The translations under genes and the position numbers were made by a program. A stretch of DNA of 64,000 nt from Streptomyces tendae (GTDB lineage Bacteria > Actinomycetota > Actinomycetes > Streptomycetales > Streptomycetaceae). This document shows, piece after piece, positions 40,760 to 49,193 of the stretch. A model generated the notes under the pieces. It worked only from the letters and a program-made list of their open reading frames with translations. It had not been told where the DNA came from and searched no databases. Where the stretch lies: assembly GCF_014650435.1 (NCBI RefSeq), contig NZ_BMUY01000008.1:194285-258284 (forward strand), in the 5' to 3' direction. Each line of letters begins with the position of its first letter. Within the stretch, counting starts at the first letter, position 1.

Positions 40760-40798
40760 GCCCGCACCCTAACCGCCCCGGACAACGCCGAGGACCCC

Positions 40799-40814
40799 GT
40801 CGTCGGACGACGAC
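40799..40814 (-). terminator. Palindromic hairpin after the zinc-ribbon gene
   Basis: GTCGTCG-GA-CGACGAC lies 75 bases past the FmdB-type stop and just before the MTA phosphorylase start. The loop is very short, so the terminator call is tentative. Confidence 0.35.
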
Positions 40815-40889
40815 AGGGTCTCGTAAGAAGTGGGTCCCGCGCGGCGGAAGGTAAGGAAGCGTCTCCCGCGCGACGGTGGGAGCCGGGTG

Positions 40890-41225
40890 CTAAGCGGCGG
40901 TGGAGCCCGCGGAGGAGTTGCCGGAGCCCGAGGACGAGCCGGAGCCCGAGGAGGACGTCGAGGACGAACCCGAGTCCGAGGACGACGAAGAAGCCGAGGA
41001 CGAGGCCGCCTTCGAGGACGACGACGCCGGCGAGCTGCTCGACGAGCTGCCGCGGCTGTCGTTGCGGTAGAAGCCGGAGCCCTTGAAGACGATGCCGACG
41101 GCCGAGAACACCTTCTTCAGGCGGCCCTGGCAGTTCGGGCACTCGGTGAGGGCGTCGTCGGTGAACTTCTGCACCGCCTCGAGGCCCTCGCCGCACTCGG
41201 TGCACTGGTACTGGTACGTCGGCAC
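40890..41225 (-). CDS. FmdB-family zinc ribbon protein with Ser-rich tail
   Basis: A 111-residue protein. Residues 1-35 form the FmdB zinc ribbon (MPTYQYQCTECGEGLEAVQK with C8-x2-C11, then ECPNCQG with C29-x2-C32). After KVFSAVGIVFKGSGFYRND the protein ends in about 55 residues of Ser/Gly, disordered. FmdB-type proteins are small putative regulators. A CIRCE element overlaps its leader, so it should be induced by heat shock through HrcA. Confidence 0.88.
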   Translation of the reverse strand: MPTYQYQCTECGEGLEAVQKFTDDALTECPNCQGRLKKVFSAVGIVFKGSGFYRNDSRGSSSSSSPASSSSKAASSSASSSSSDSGSSSTSSSGSGSSSGSGNSSAGSTAA

Positions 41226-41235
41226 TGTCTTCCTC

Positions 41236-41262
41236 CTGGCACTCTCACTCGATGAGTGCTAA
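41236..41262 (-). promoter_or_regulatory. CIRCE element (HrcA operator)
   Basis: GAGTGCTAA (9 of 9) and CTGGCACTC (7 of 9 against TTAGCACTC) are separated by exactly nine bases. The consensus is TTAGCACTC-N9-GAGTGCTAA. It lies 11-37 bases before the zinc-ribbon gene, a normal position for HrcA repression. Confidence 0.85.
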
Positions 41263-41292
41263 CGACGGTCCATAGTGACCTATTCCGCGGGA

Positions 41293-42567
41293 TCAGTCCA
41301 CTGTGGCGGGCGCGCGGTGACCGACACCACGTGCGACCGTGCGGCCGTGGGGCCGGGTCGCCAGCCGCGAGCGCAGCGCCACCAGGACCACCAGCGCCAG
41401 GACCGTGCCGCCCATAGGCACCAGGAATCCGGCGCCGTCCCAGAAGCGGTCCTCCAGCTGTCCGGCGACGGTCACGGCCGCCGCCTGGCCCAGCGCGACG
41501 GCGCCGGTCAGCCAGGTGAACGCCTCGGTGCGGGCGCCCGCCGGGACCAGGCCCTCGACCAGGGTGTAGCCGGTGACGATGGCGGGCGCGATGCACATGC
41601 CGACGAGCAGTCCGAGGCCGGCCAGCACGAGCACCGAGTGGGCGGCCCACAGCCCGGACGCGGTCAGCGCGAGGGCGGTGCAGCCGACCAGGAGGCGCTG
41701 CTGCGGGGCCACCTTCCAGGCGATGGCGCCGCAGGCCAGGCCGGAGATCATGTTGCCCGCCGCGAAGACGCCGTACAGGACGCCGTTCAGACCGGGCTCG
41801 CCGATCGACTCGGTGAACGCCGCCAACGACACCTGCATGCCGCCGAAGACGGAACCGATGCCCAGGAAGACGACGATCAGCACGCGTACGCCGGGGATCC
41901 GCAGCGCGGAAACGTGCTCCACGCGCGCGTGCCCGCCGTCGGCACCACCGGCGCGGCTCACAAGGGGCTGGGTGCTCTTCTGCGCGGCGAACAGCAGACC
42001 GCCCACCACGGTGAGCGCGGCCTCCGTGACCAGGCCCGCCGCGGGGTCGACCGCGGTGCACAGGGCGGTCGCCAGCAGGGGCCCGAGGACGAAGGTCAGC
42101 TCGTCGGTGACGGACTCGAAGGCGGCCGCCGTGCTCAGCAGCGGGGAGTCCTTGAGCCGCGCGGCCCAGCGGGCCCGCACCATGGGCCCGACCTGCGGCA
42201 CCGACGCACCGGTGGGCACGGCCGCGAGGAACAGCGCCCACAGGGGCGCGTCCGCGAGCGCGAGGACGGTCAGGGTCAGGCCGGACGCCGCATGCACGAG
42301 CACGCCGGGCAGCAGGACGGCGCGCTGCCCGTAGCGGTCGGCGAGCCGGCCGCTGTACGGGGCGAAGACGGCCATGGAGACGCCTGTGACGGCCGCGGCC
42401 GCGCCCGCGACGCCGTAGGAGCCGGTGGTGTGCTGCACCAGCAGCACGATGGAGAGCGTGAGCATGGCGAACGGCTGGCGTGCCGCGAAGCCGGGGAGCA
42501 GGAACGTCCAGGCGCCGCGGGTGCGCAGCAGCTGCCCGTATCCCGGACGGGTGACCGTGGATGCCAC
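41293..42567 (-). CDS. MFS transporter, 12 TM
   Basis: A 424-residue transporter with 12 membrane segments. The loop after TM2 carries the MFS motif (APYSGRLADRYGQRAVLL). The sequence resembles small-molecule efflux permeases of the YcaD/ProP-like actinobacterial group (GVMAVFAPYSGR-type region, SVPQVGPMVRARW, FTWLTGAVALGQAAG-like). The start is GTG 42567 (VASTVTRPGYGQLLRTRG) with AAAGG upstream. No regulator is adjacent. The 248 bases between it and the antiporter stop contain no gene. Confidence 0.85.
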   Translation of the reverse strand: MASTVTRPGYGQLLRTRGAWTFLLPGFAARQPFAMLTLSIVLLVQHTTGSYGVAGAAAAVTGVSMAVFAPYSGRLADRYGQRAVLLPGVLVHAASGLTLTVLALADAPLWALFLAAVPTGASVPQVGPMVRARWAARLKDSPLLSTAAAFESVTDELTFVLGPLLATALCTAVDPAAGLVTEAALTVVGGLLFAAQKSTQPLVSRAGGADGGHARVEHVSALRIPGVRVLIVVFLGIGSVFGGMQVSLAAFTESIGEPGLNGVLYGVFAAGNMISGLACGAIAWKVAPQQRLLVGCTALALTASGLWAAHSVLVLAGLGLLVGMCIAPAIVTGYTLVEGLVPAGARTEAFTWLTGAVALGQAAAVTVAGQLEDRFWDGAGFLVPMGGTVLALVVLVALRSRLATRPHGRTVARGVGHRAPATVD

Positions 42568-42815
42568 GGCCCGTGCCTTTCTGCCGCCTGGTAGCGCGGT
42601 CCCGCTTCGTGGTGGTCGTCGTGCGGGAGCGCCGAGAGCTGTCCACTTGCGCGGACTGCGGTAGATGCCGGAGCCCACGTGGATGAGGGGGCGATCCGGC
42701 CGCCATACGGTCGCGCCAGCTCTGCTTCAGACAGAGGTGGTTCGATCAGGTGCGGCCTTCATCGTACAGGGGCTGGGACGGGTGCGGCCTGTGAAAGCGG
42801 GCACCCCTTTCCCGG

Positions 42816-44333
42816 TCACCTGCGATTGCGCCGGGCGCCCTCGGTGCCCCCGGAGCCCAGCCACCCGGCCAGCTTGCCGCCGTGGCCGACCGCGCGCAGC
42901 CGCGCCTCGGCGGCGTCCCGTACGGGGTCCGTGGCGACCACCAGGAGTTCGTCCCCGCGGCGCAGTCCCGTGGTCGGCAGCGGTACGAAGGACGTCCCGT
43001 CGCGGACGACCAGGGTGACGGCGGCCCCGGTGGGCAGCCGCAGCTCGTTGACCTCGACGCCGTGCATCTTCGAACCCTCGGGGATCGTCACGGACAGCAG
43101 GTGTCCGCGCAGCCGCTCCAGGGGCGCCGACTCGATGCCGAGGTCGGCCGCCTCGTCGCCCTTGCCCAGGCGCAGCTTGCGGGCCAGCCACGGCAGCGTC
43201 GGGCCCTGCACCAGGGTGTAGACGACGACCAGCACGAAGACGATGTTGAAGATGCGGTGGCTGCCCGCGACGCCCTCCACCATGGGGATCGTCGCCAGGA
43301 TGATGGGCACCGCGCCGCGCAGCCCGGCCCACGACATCAGGGCCTGCTCCTGCCACGGCACCCGGAAGGGCACCAGGCACAGCACGACGCCCAGGGGGCG
43401 CGCCACCATGGTGAGCACCAGCCCGATGACCAGGGCGGGCAGGATGTCGTCGCCCAGCTCGTGCGGGGTGACCAGCAGGCCGAGCAGCACGAACATGCCG
43501 ATCTGGGCGAGCCAGCCCAGCCCGTCGGCGAACCCCCGGGTGGCGGGCCAGTGCGGCAGCCGTGCGTTGCCCATGACCATCGAGGCGAGGTAGACGGCCA
43601 GGAATCCGCTGCCGTGGGCCAGCGCGCCGGCCGCGTACGCCGCGATGGCGATCGACATGACGGCGATGGGGTAGAGGCCGGAGGCGGGCAGCGCCACGTG
43701 CTTCAGCCCCCACGACCCCAGCCAGCCGACCGCGAGTCCGATGGCCGCGCCGATGGCCAGTTCCAGGGCGATCTCACCGATGAGCACGTACCAGTGCTCG
43801 ATCGGACCGGCCGTGGAGAAGGCGACCACGAGGATGACCACCGGGGCGTCGTTGAAGCCGGACTCGGCCTCCAGCGTGCCCGTTATCCGCTTGGGAAGCG
43901 GGATCCGGCGCAGCACGGAGAAGACGGCCGCGGCGTCCGTGGAGGAGACCACGGCCCCGACGATCAGTGCCTGCCGCCACTCGAGACCGGTCAGGTAGTG
44001 CGCGCCGGCCGCGGTCACGCCGACGCTCACCGCCACCCCGCCCAGGGCCAGCGCGGAGGCGGCCGGGAGAGCCGGTTTCGCCTCGCTCCACTTCGTGCCG
44101 AGGCCGCCCTCGGCAAGGATCACGACGAGGGCCCCGTAGCCGATGACCTGGACCAGTTCGGCGTTGTCGAACTTGATGTCGCCGATGCCGTCCTGGCCCA
44201 TGGCGACACCGATCGCCAGGTAGACGAGCAGGCTGGGGAGCCCGCTGCGCGAGGAGATCCGGACCGCCGCCACGGCGATGAGCAGGACGAGCGAGCAGAC
44301 GAGCAGGAGCTGGTTGAGGTGGTGGACAGTCAG
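42816..44333 (-). CDS. K+/H+ (NhaP2/CvrA-type) antiporter
   Basis: A 505-residue CPA1 antiporter. The membrane part covers about residues 5-390, with about 12-13 segments, the GYGALVVILAEGGLGT region, GAVVSSTDAAAVFSVL and ESGFNDAPVVILV (the NDA motif of ion-coupled exchange) and SWAGLRGAVPIILA. A C-terminal RCK/TrkA-C domain at about 410-490 (GVEVNELRLP, RRGDELLVVAT) would regulate it by ligand binding. The family start TVHHLNQLLLV follows a CTG codon at 44333, with AGGGAAGGGAA just upstream, so CTG is the likely start; GTG 44357 is the alternative. Confidence 0.88.
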   Translation of the reverse strand: MTVHHLNQLLLVCSLVLLIAVAAVRISSRSGLPSLLVYLAIGVAMGQDGIGDIKFDNAELVQVIGYGALVVILAEGGLGTKWSEAKPALPAASALALGGVAVSVGVTAAGAHYLTGLEWRQALIVGAVVSSTDAAAVFSVLRRIPLPKRITGTLEAESGFNDAPVVILVVAFSTAGPIEHWYVLIGEIALELAIGAAIGLAVGWLGSWGLKHVALPASGLYPIAVMSIAIAAYAAGALAHGSGFLAVYLASMVMGNARLPHWPATRGFADGLGWLAQIGMFVLLGLLVTPHELGDDILPALVIGLVLTMVARPLGVVLCLVPFRVPWQEQALMSWAGLRGAVPIILATIPMVEGVAGSHRIFNIVFVLVVVYTLVQGPTLPWLARKLRLGKGDEAADLGIESAPLERLRGHLLSVTIPEGSKMHGVEVNELRLPTGAAVTLVVRDGTSFVPLPTTGLRRGDELLVVATDPVRDAAEARLRAVGHGGKLAGWLGSGGTEGARRNRR

Positions 44334-44676
44334 CGGCCGTTCCCTTCCCTGGCGCACAGCATGGATCACAGCGCGGGTGAGCGCGCGCGCTCGGCGCGCG
44401 AGGCGTACCCCGGTGGTGCACCGGCGCACCACCCCATGGCACACGAATCCGGCATGCTCTGCGGGCAACTACTTCGTTACCTTACCTAACTCTTGACGCT
44501 TTCTTGACGCTGATCCTGGCAAGATCGAACGCCCGTGCGTCCCTGTACCCGACTCCGCGTCAAGGCGGAGCCGGGCCTGCGCCTAGAGTTGCTCCAGCGT
44601 TCGGCGTTCCGCGCCGGGCGCTCAGTACGAAGCACAGCCCGCCCCTGCCGCTCGTGTTAGGACAGCAAGGACAGCG
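44334..44676. promoter_or_regulatory. Divergent promoter region of the antiporter and penicillin acylase
   Basis: About 340 bases without a gene. It holds TCTTGACGCT twice, 11 bases apart (44491 and 44502), in an AT-richer stretch; an 8-bp hairpin GGTGGTGC/GCACCACC (44412-44433); and a self-complementary GAGCGCGCGCGCTC in the antiporter leader. The TTGACG copies resemble -35 elements, but I see no matching -10. The leader structure of the antiporter could be regulatory. Confidence 0.4.
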
Positions 44677-47496
44677 ATGCCCCCCACCACCACCGCCTCC
44701 ACGGGTCAGCAGCCCGGCACGTCCGGCAGGAAGAAGGGGCGCAAGGGGCGCAAGAGCCGCAAGGGCCGCCTGCTCGTCCTCGTGCTGGTCCTGGCCCTCA
44801 TCGGCGGCCTCGCCTACGGGGCGTACTGGTCGATCAGCACCGTCCGCGCGTCCTTCCCGCAGACCAAGGGATCGATCACGCTGGACGGCCTGTCGGGTCC
44901 GGTCGACGTCAAGCGCGACGGGTACGGCATCCCGCAGGTCTACGCCTCCACCGAGGAGGACCTGTTCATGGCGCAGGGGTACGTCCAGGCGCAGGACCGG
45001 TTCTACGAGATGGACGTCCGCCGGCACATGACCGCCGGGCGCCTGTCGGAGATGTTCGGCAAGAGCCAGATCGACAACGACGAGTTCCTGCGCACCCTGG
45101 GCTGGCACCGGGTGGCGAAGAAGGAGTACGACGAGAAGCTGTCGGACTCCACCAAGAAGTACCTCCAGGCGTACTCCAAGGGCGTCAACGCCTACCTGAA
45201 GGGCAAGGACGGCGCGGACATCTCCCTGGAGTACGCGGCCCTCGGGTTCACCAACGACTACAAGCCCCAGGAGTGGACTCCGGTCGACTCGGTGGCCTGG
45301 CTGAAGGCGATGGCCTGGGACCTGCGCGGCAACATGCAGGACGAGGTCGACCGCGCGCTGATGACCAGCCGCCTGGGCCCCAAGCAGATCGCCGACCTCT
45401 ACCCGGCCTACCCGTACGACCGCAACAAGGCGATCGTCCAGGAGGGCCAGTACGACGAGCTCACCCAGACCTTCGACGGCGGCGACGGCGGTTCGTCGGG
45501 CAGCGGCGACGGCACGGGCACCGGAACCGGGACGGGTACGGGTACGGGCACCGGCACAGGCACAGGCACGGGCACGGGCACCGGCTCCGGCAGCGCCCTC
45601 CAGGGCCAACTGGCCGGCCTCCAGGAAGTCCTGGACGACGTCCCCACCGCCGTCGGCGTGAACGGCAACGGCATCGGCTCCAACTCCTGGGTCGTCTCCG
45701 GCAAGCACACCATCACCGGCAAGCCGCTGCTGGCCAACGACCCGCACCTGTCGCCGTCCCTGCCGTCCGTCTGGTACCAGATGGGCCTGCACTGCCGCAC
45801 CGTCTCCGACAAGTGCCGCTACGACGTGGCCGGCTACACCTTCGCGGGCATGCCCGGCGTGGTCGTCGGCCACAACCAGGAGATCGCCTGGGGCCTCACC
45901 AACTCCGGCGCCGACGTCACCGACCTCTACCTGGAGAAGATCACCGGCGAGGGCTACCAGTACGACGGCAAGGTGATCCCCTTCGAGACGCGCGAGGAGA
46001 CCATCAAGGTCGCCGGCGGCGACTCCAAGAAGATCGTCGTGCGCGAGACCAACAACGGCCCTCTGCTCTCCGACCGCGACGACGAGCTGGTGAAGACCGG
46101 CAAGAAGGCCACCGTCGACAGCGCCGCCCCCGACCGCGGCGACGGCTACGGCGTCGCCCTGCGCTGGACCGCGCTGGAGGCGGGCACCAGCATGGACGCC
46201 GTCTTCGCCATAGACCGGGCGCAGAACTGGGACGACTTCCGCGAGGCCGCCACGCTGTTCGACGTGCCCTCGCAGAACCTGGTCTACGCCGACAGCGAGC
46301 ACATCGGCTACACGCTGCCCGGCCGGATCCCGGTGCGCGCCGAGGGCCACGACGGTTCGGTGCCGGCGCCGGGCTGGAGCTCCAAGTACCGCTGGACCGG
46401 CGAGTACATCGACCAGGACGAGCTGCCCTACGAGTACGACCCGGAGCGCGGCTACATCGTGACCGCCAACCAGGCCGTCGTCGACGAGGACGAGTACCCG
46501 TACACGCTCACCACGGACTGGGGCTACGGCGCCCGCAGCCAGCGCATCACCTCCCTGATCGAGCAGAAGATCAAGGACGGCGGCAAGATCTCCACGGACG
46601 ACATGCGCCAGATGCAGCTGGACAACAGCAGCGAGATGGCCAAGCTGCTCGTGCCCCAGCTGCTGAAGATCGACATCGACGACAAGGACGTCCGAGAGGC
46701 GCAGAAGCTGCTGGAGGGCTGGGACTACACCCAGGACGCCGACTCGGCCGCCGCCGCGTACTTCAACGCGGTCTGGCGCAACATCCTCAAGCTCGCCTTC
46801 GGCAACAAGCTGCCCAAGGAGCTGCGGGTCGAGGGCCAGTGCCTGTGGGTCGACCCGGTCAACACCACCGGCCCGGCGGACGAGACCAACAAGGTCCGCG
46901 AGTGCGGCCAGCGCGACGCCGGCCAGGCGCAGCCGGACGGCGGCGACCGCTGGTTCGAGGTGGTCCGCACGCTGATGGACAAGCCCAAGAGCGACTGGTG
47001 GACGACGCCCGCCAACGGCACCCGCAAGGGCGCCGACCACAACCGCGACGACCTGTTCAAGCGCGCCATGATCGACGCCCGCTGGGAGCTGACCGCCAAG
47101 CTCGGCAAGGACATCGACACCTGGAACTGGGGCCGGCTGCACCGCCTGTTCCTGAAGAACCAGACCCTGGGTACCGAGGGCCCCGGCTTCCTGAAGTACG
47201 CCCTCAACCGCGGCCCCTGGAAGCTCAGCGGCGGCGAGGCGGCGGTCAACGCCTCCGGCTGGAACGCGGCCGGCGGCTACGGGGTGATCTGGGTGCCGTC
47301 CATGCGGATGGTGGTCAACCTCGGGGACCTCGACAAGTCCCGCTGGATCAACCTCAGCGGTGCCTCCGGACACGCCTACAGCGCCCACTACACCGACCAG
47401 ACCGACAAGTGGGCCAACGGCGAACTGCTGCCGTGGTCCTTCTCGAAGAAGGCGGTCGACGAGAGCACGAGCGACACGCTGGTGCTCAAGCCGTAG
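44677..47496 (+). CDS. Penicillin acylase family Ntn hydrolase, membrane-anchored
   Basis: A 939-residue autoprocessing amidase. A basic N-terminus and one membrane segment (about residues 31-52) hold it outside the cell. The alpha chain (about 65-270) is followed by a spacer, then the beta chain, which would begin at Ser335 in GIGSNSWVVSGKHT; the free Ser is the nucleophile. NDPHLSPSLPSVWYQMGL and GHNQEIAWGLTNSGAD are typical beta-chain segments. The spacer contains about 14 Gly-Thr repeats. Family members hydrolyse beta-lactams or acyl-homoserine lactones; the substrate here is unknown. A strong terminator follows. Confidence 0.92.
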   Translation: MPPTTTASTGQQPGTSGRKKGRKGRKSRKGRLLVLVLVLALIGGLAYGAYWSISTVRASFPQTKGSITLDGLSGPVDVKRDGYGIPQVYASTEEDLFMAQGYVQAQDRFYEMDVRRHMTAGRLSEMFGKSQIDNDEFLRTLGWHRVAKKEYDEKLSDSTKKYLQAYSKGVNAYLKGKDGADISLEYAALGFTNDYKPQEWTPVDSVAWLKAMAWDLRGNMQDEVDRALMTSRLGPKQIADLYPAYPYDRNKAIVQEGQYDELTQTFDGGDGGSSGSGDGTGTGTGTGTGTGTGTGTGTGTGTGSGSALQGQLAGLQEVLDDVPTAVGVNGNGIGSNSWVVSGKHTITGKPLLANDPHLSPSLPSVWYQMGLHCRTVSDKCRYDVAGYTFAGMPGVVVGHNQEIAWGLTNSGADVTDLYLEKITGEGYQYDGKVIPFETREETIKVAGGDSKKIVVRETNNGPLLSDRDDELVKTGKKATVDSAAPDRGDGYGVALRWTALEAGTSMDAVFAIDRAQNWDDFREAATLFDVPSQNLVYADSEHIGYTLPGRIPVRAEGHDGSVPAPGWSSKYRWTGEYIDQDELPYEYDPERGYIVTANQAVVDEDEYPYTLTTDWGYGARSQRITSLIEQKIKDGGKISTDDMRQMQLDNSSEMAKLLVPQLLKIDIDDKDVREAQKLLEGWDYTQDADSAAAAYFNAVWRNILKLAFGNKLPKELRVEGQCLWVDPVNTTGPADETNKVRECGQRDAGQAQPDGGDRWFEVVRTLMDKPKSDWWTTPANGTRKGADHNRDDLFKRAMIDARWELTAKLGKDIDTWNWGRLHRLFLKNQTLGTEGPGFLKYALNRGPWKLSGGEAAVNASGWNAAGGYGVIWVPSMRMVVNLGDLDKSRWINLSGASGHAYSAHYTDQTDKWANGELLPWSFSKKAVDESTSDTLVLKP
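45513..45594 (+). repeat. (Gly-Thr)n-coding hexamer repeat in the acylase spacer
   Basis: About 13 tandem six-base units of the form GGCACG/GGTACG/GGCACC encode a Gly-Thr run at residues about 280-306. The run lies before the predicted autocleavage site (Ser335), in the spacer peptide that is removed or freed on maturation, so changes in copy number would be tolerated. Confidence 0.8.
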
Positions 47497-47515
47497 CCGG
47501 ATCGCCCCCGCCGAC

Positions 47516-47551
47516 GGAAACGGCCTCCACGCACGCGTGGAGGCCGTTTCC
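47516..47551. terminator. Terminator between acylase and cyclo-ligase
   Basis: A 17-bp perfect inverted repeat (starts GGAAACGGCCTCCACGC) with a two-base centre sits between convergent genes. It serves both directions. Confidence 0.8.
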
Positions 47552-47573
47552 CGTCATTCACGTCTTCCCAGCA

Positions 47574-48188
47574 TCAGCGGAACCTGCGCACCCCCGACGG
47601 CGTCACCACCGCGTCCACCGGCCGGTCGTGCGGCTCCGCCGGGACGCGGGCGACGACTTCGCGGTCGTACAGCAGCACCAGCAGCGCGGGACGCGCGCCC
47701 GCCGCCGCCAGCCGCGCCAGCACCCGGTCGTAGGAGCCGCCACCGCGCCCCAGGCGCAGACCGCGGCCGTCGACCGCGACCCCCGGCAGCAGCACGACGT
47801 CCGCCCGCGTCACCGCGTCCGGCCCCAGCCGCTCACCGGCGGGCTCGAACAGCTCCATCCGCCCGCCGTGCCGCACGCGCGCCAGGGAGCCCTCCCCGGT
47901 GTACTCGCCCCAGTCCAGGTCGTTGTCCGGCAGCAGCGCGGGCAGCAGGACGCGCACACCCCGCGCGCGCAGCGCGTCCAGGAGCGCGAGGGTGCCCGGC
48001 TCGGCGCCCACCGAGACGTACGCCGCCACGGCGTGCGCCCCCGCCACCTCCGGCAGCCCGAGCGCCCGCCCGGCCAGCGCCTCGGCGGCTTCCCGCACGT
48101 CGTCCGGCGTCAACCTGTTCCTCGCCGCGAGGAAATCCCGCCGCAACGTCCGCTTGTCAGGTTCGTCCACAGGGCCAGGATGAGACAT
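47574..48188 (-). CDS. 5-formyltetrahydrofolate cyclo-ligase
   Basis: A 204-residue enzyme that converts 5-formyl-THF to 5,10-methenyl-THF using ATP. The N-terminus has KRTLRRDFLAARNRL. The substrate and ATP region reads DVVLLPGVAVDGRGLRLGRGGGSYDRVLARL, the family signature (G-R-G-G-G-Y/S-Y-D). The start at 48188 has GGGAG upstream. It is divergent from galU across a gap holding a perfect 16-bp palindrome. Confidence 0.93.
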   Translation of the reverse strand: MSHPGPVDEPDKRTLRRDFLAARNRLTPDDVREAAEALAGRALGLPEVAGAHAVAAYVSVGAEPGTLALLDALRARGVRVLLPALLPDNDLDWGEYTGEGSLARVRHGGRMELFEPAGERLGPDAVTRADVVLLPGVAVDGRGLRLGRGGGSYDRVLARLAAAGARPALLVLLYDREVVARVPAEPHDRPVDAVVTPSGVRRFR

Positions 48189-48212
48189 CGGCGACTCCCG
48201 TACCGCGCTAAT

Positions 48213-48235
48213 GCGCTCATATGAGCGCCTATGAT
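48213..48235. promoter_or_regulatory. Perfect palindrome and -10 in the cyclo-ligase/galU gap
   Basis: GCGCTCATATGAGCGC (48213-48228) is a 16-bp exact palindrome. TATGAT (48230-48235) follows it directly and is a good -10 for galU, so a protein bound to the palindrome would cover the promoter of galU and probably also that of the cyclo-ligase. Confidence 0.6.
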
Positions 48236-48281
48236 CCCGAGTCACAGATTCTCCCTATAGGCACCGGATATGGTGGCGCGC

Positions 48282-49193
48282 ATGACTCAGTCCCACCCCA
48301 GGATCAGCAAGGCTGTCATCCCAGCAGCCGGTCTCGGTACCCGGTTCCTGCCGGCCACCAAGGCCACTCCCAAGGAGATGCTGCCGGTCGTCGACAAGCC
48401 GGCGATCCAGTACGTGGTCGAAGAGGCCGTGGCCGCCGGCCTCGGCGACGTCCTCATGGTCACGGGCCGCAACAAGCGCCCCCTGGAAGACCACTTCGAC
48501 CGCAACTACGAACTGGAGTCCGCCCTCCAGAAGAAGGGCGACGCGGGCCGCCTGGCCAAGGTCCAGGAGTCCAGCGACCTCGCGATGATGCACTACGTCC
48601 GCCAGGGCGACCCCAAGGGCCTCGGCCACGCCGTGCTGTGCGCCGCCCCGCACGTCGGCCACGAGCCCTTCGCGGTCCTGCTCGGCGACGACCTGATCGA
48701 CCCGCGCGACCCGCTGCTCCAGCGCATGATCGACGTCCAGGAGCAGTACGGCGGCAGTGTGATCGCCCTCATGGAGGTCGCGCCTGAGCAGATCCACCTC
48801 TACGGCTGCGCGGCCGTGGAGAGCACCGAGGACAGCGACGTCGTCAAGGTCGGCGGACTCGTCGAGAAGCCCGACGCGGCCGACGCCCCGTCCAACTACG
48901 CCATCATCGGCCGCTACGTCCTCGACCCGCACATCTTCGACATACTCCGCAAGACCGAGCCCGGCCGCGGCGGCGAGATCCAGCTGACCGACGCCCTCCA
49001 GCGGCTCGCCGAGGACGAGTCCGTGGGCGGCCCGGTGCACGGCGTCGTCTTCAAGGGCCGCCGCTATGACACCGGCGACCGCGGCGACTACCTGCGTGCC
49101 ATTGTCCGACTCGCATGCGAACGTGAAGACCTGGGCCCGGACTTCCGGACCTGGCTTCGCAGTTACGTAGCCGAGGAGATGCAAGGACGTTGA
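48282..49193 (+). CDS. galU: UTP-glucose-1-phosphate uridylyltransferase
   Basis: A 303-residue nucleotidyltransferase making UDP-glucose for trehalose, glycogen-linked and cell-envelope sugars. The nucleotide-binding start is KAVIPAAGLGTRFLPATKATPKEMLPVVDKPAIQYVVEEA. VLLGDDLID holds the metal-binding Asp, and GLVEKP and GGEIQLTDAL are typical. The ATG at 48282 matches the conserved start; ATG 48270 adds four residues. It overlaps the next gene by TTGA. A TATGAT hexamer lies about 47 bases upstream. Confidence 0.93.
   Translation: MTQSHPRISKAVIPAAGLGTRFLPATKATPKEMLPVVDKPAIQYVVEEAVAAGLGDVLMVTGRNKRPLEDHFDRNYELESALQKKGDAGRLAKVQESSDLAMMHYVRQGDPKGLGHAVLCAAPHVGHEPFAVLLGDDLIDPRDPLLQRMIDVQEQYGGSVIALMEVAPEQIHLYGCAAVESTEDSDVVKVGGLVEKPDAADAPSNYAIIGRYVLDPHIFDILRKTEPGRGGEIQLTDALQRLAEDESVGGPVHGVVFKGRRYDTGDRGDYLRAIVRLACEREDLGPDFRTWLRSYVAEEMQGR

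Noticed and set aside
44560..47388. A 942-codon antisense frame across the penicillin acylase gene
   Set aside because: It is the mirror of a well-supported gene; the predicted protein is low-complexity Val/Asp/Leu/Gly-rich with no domain.
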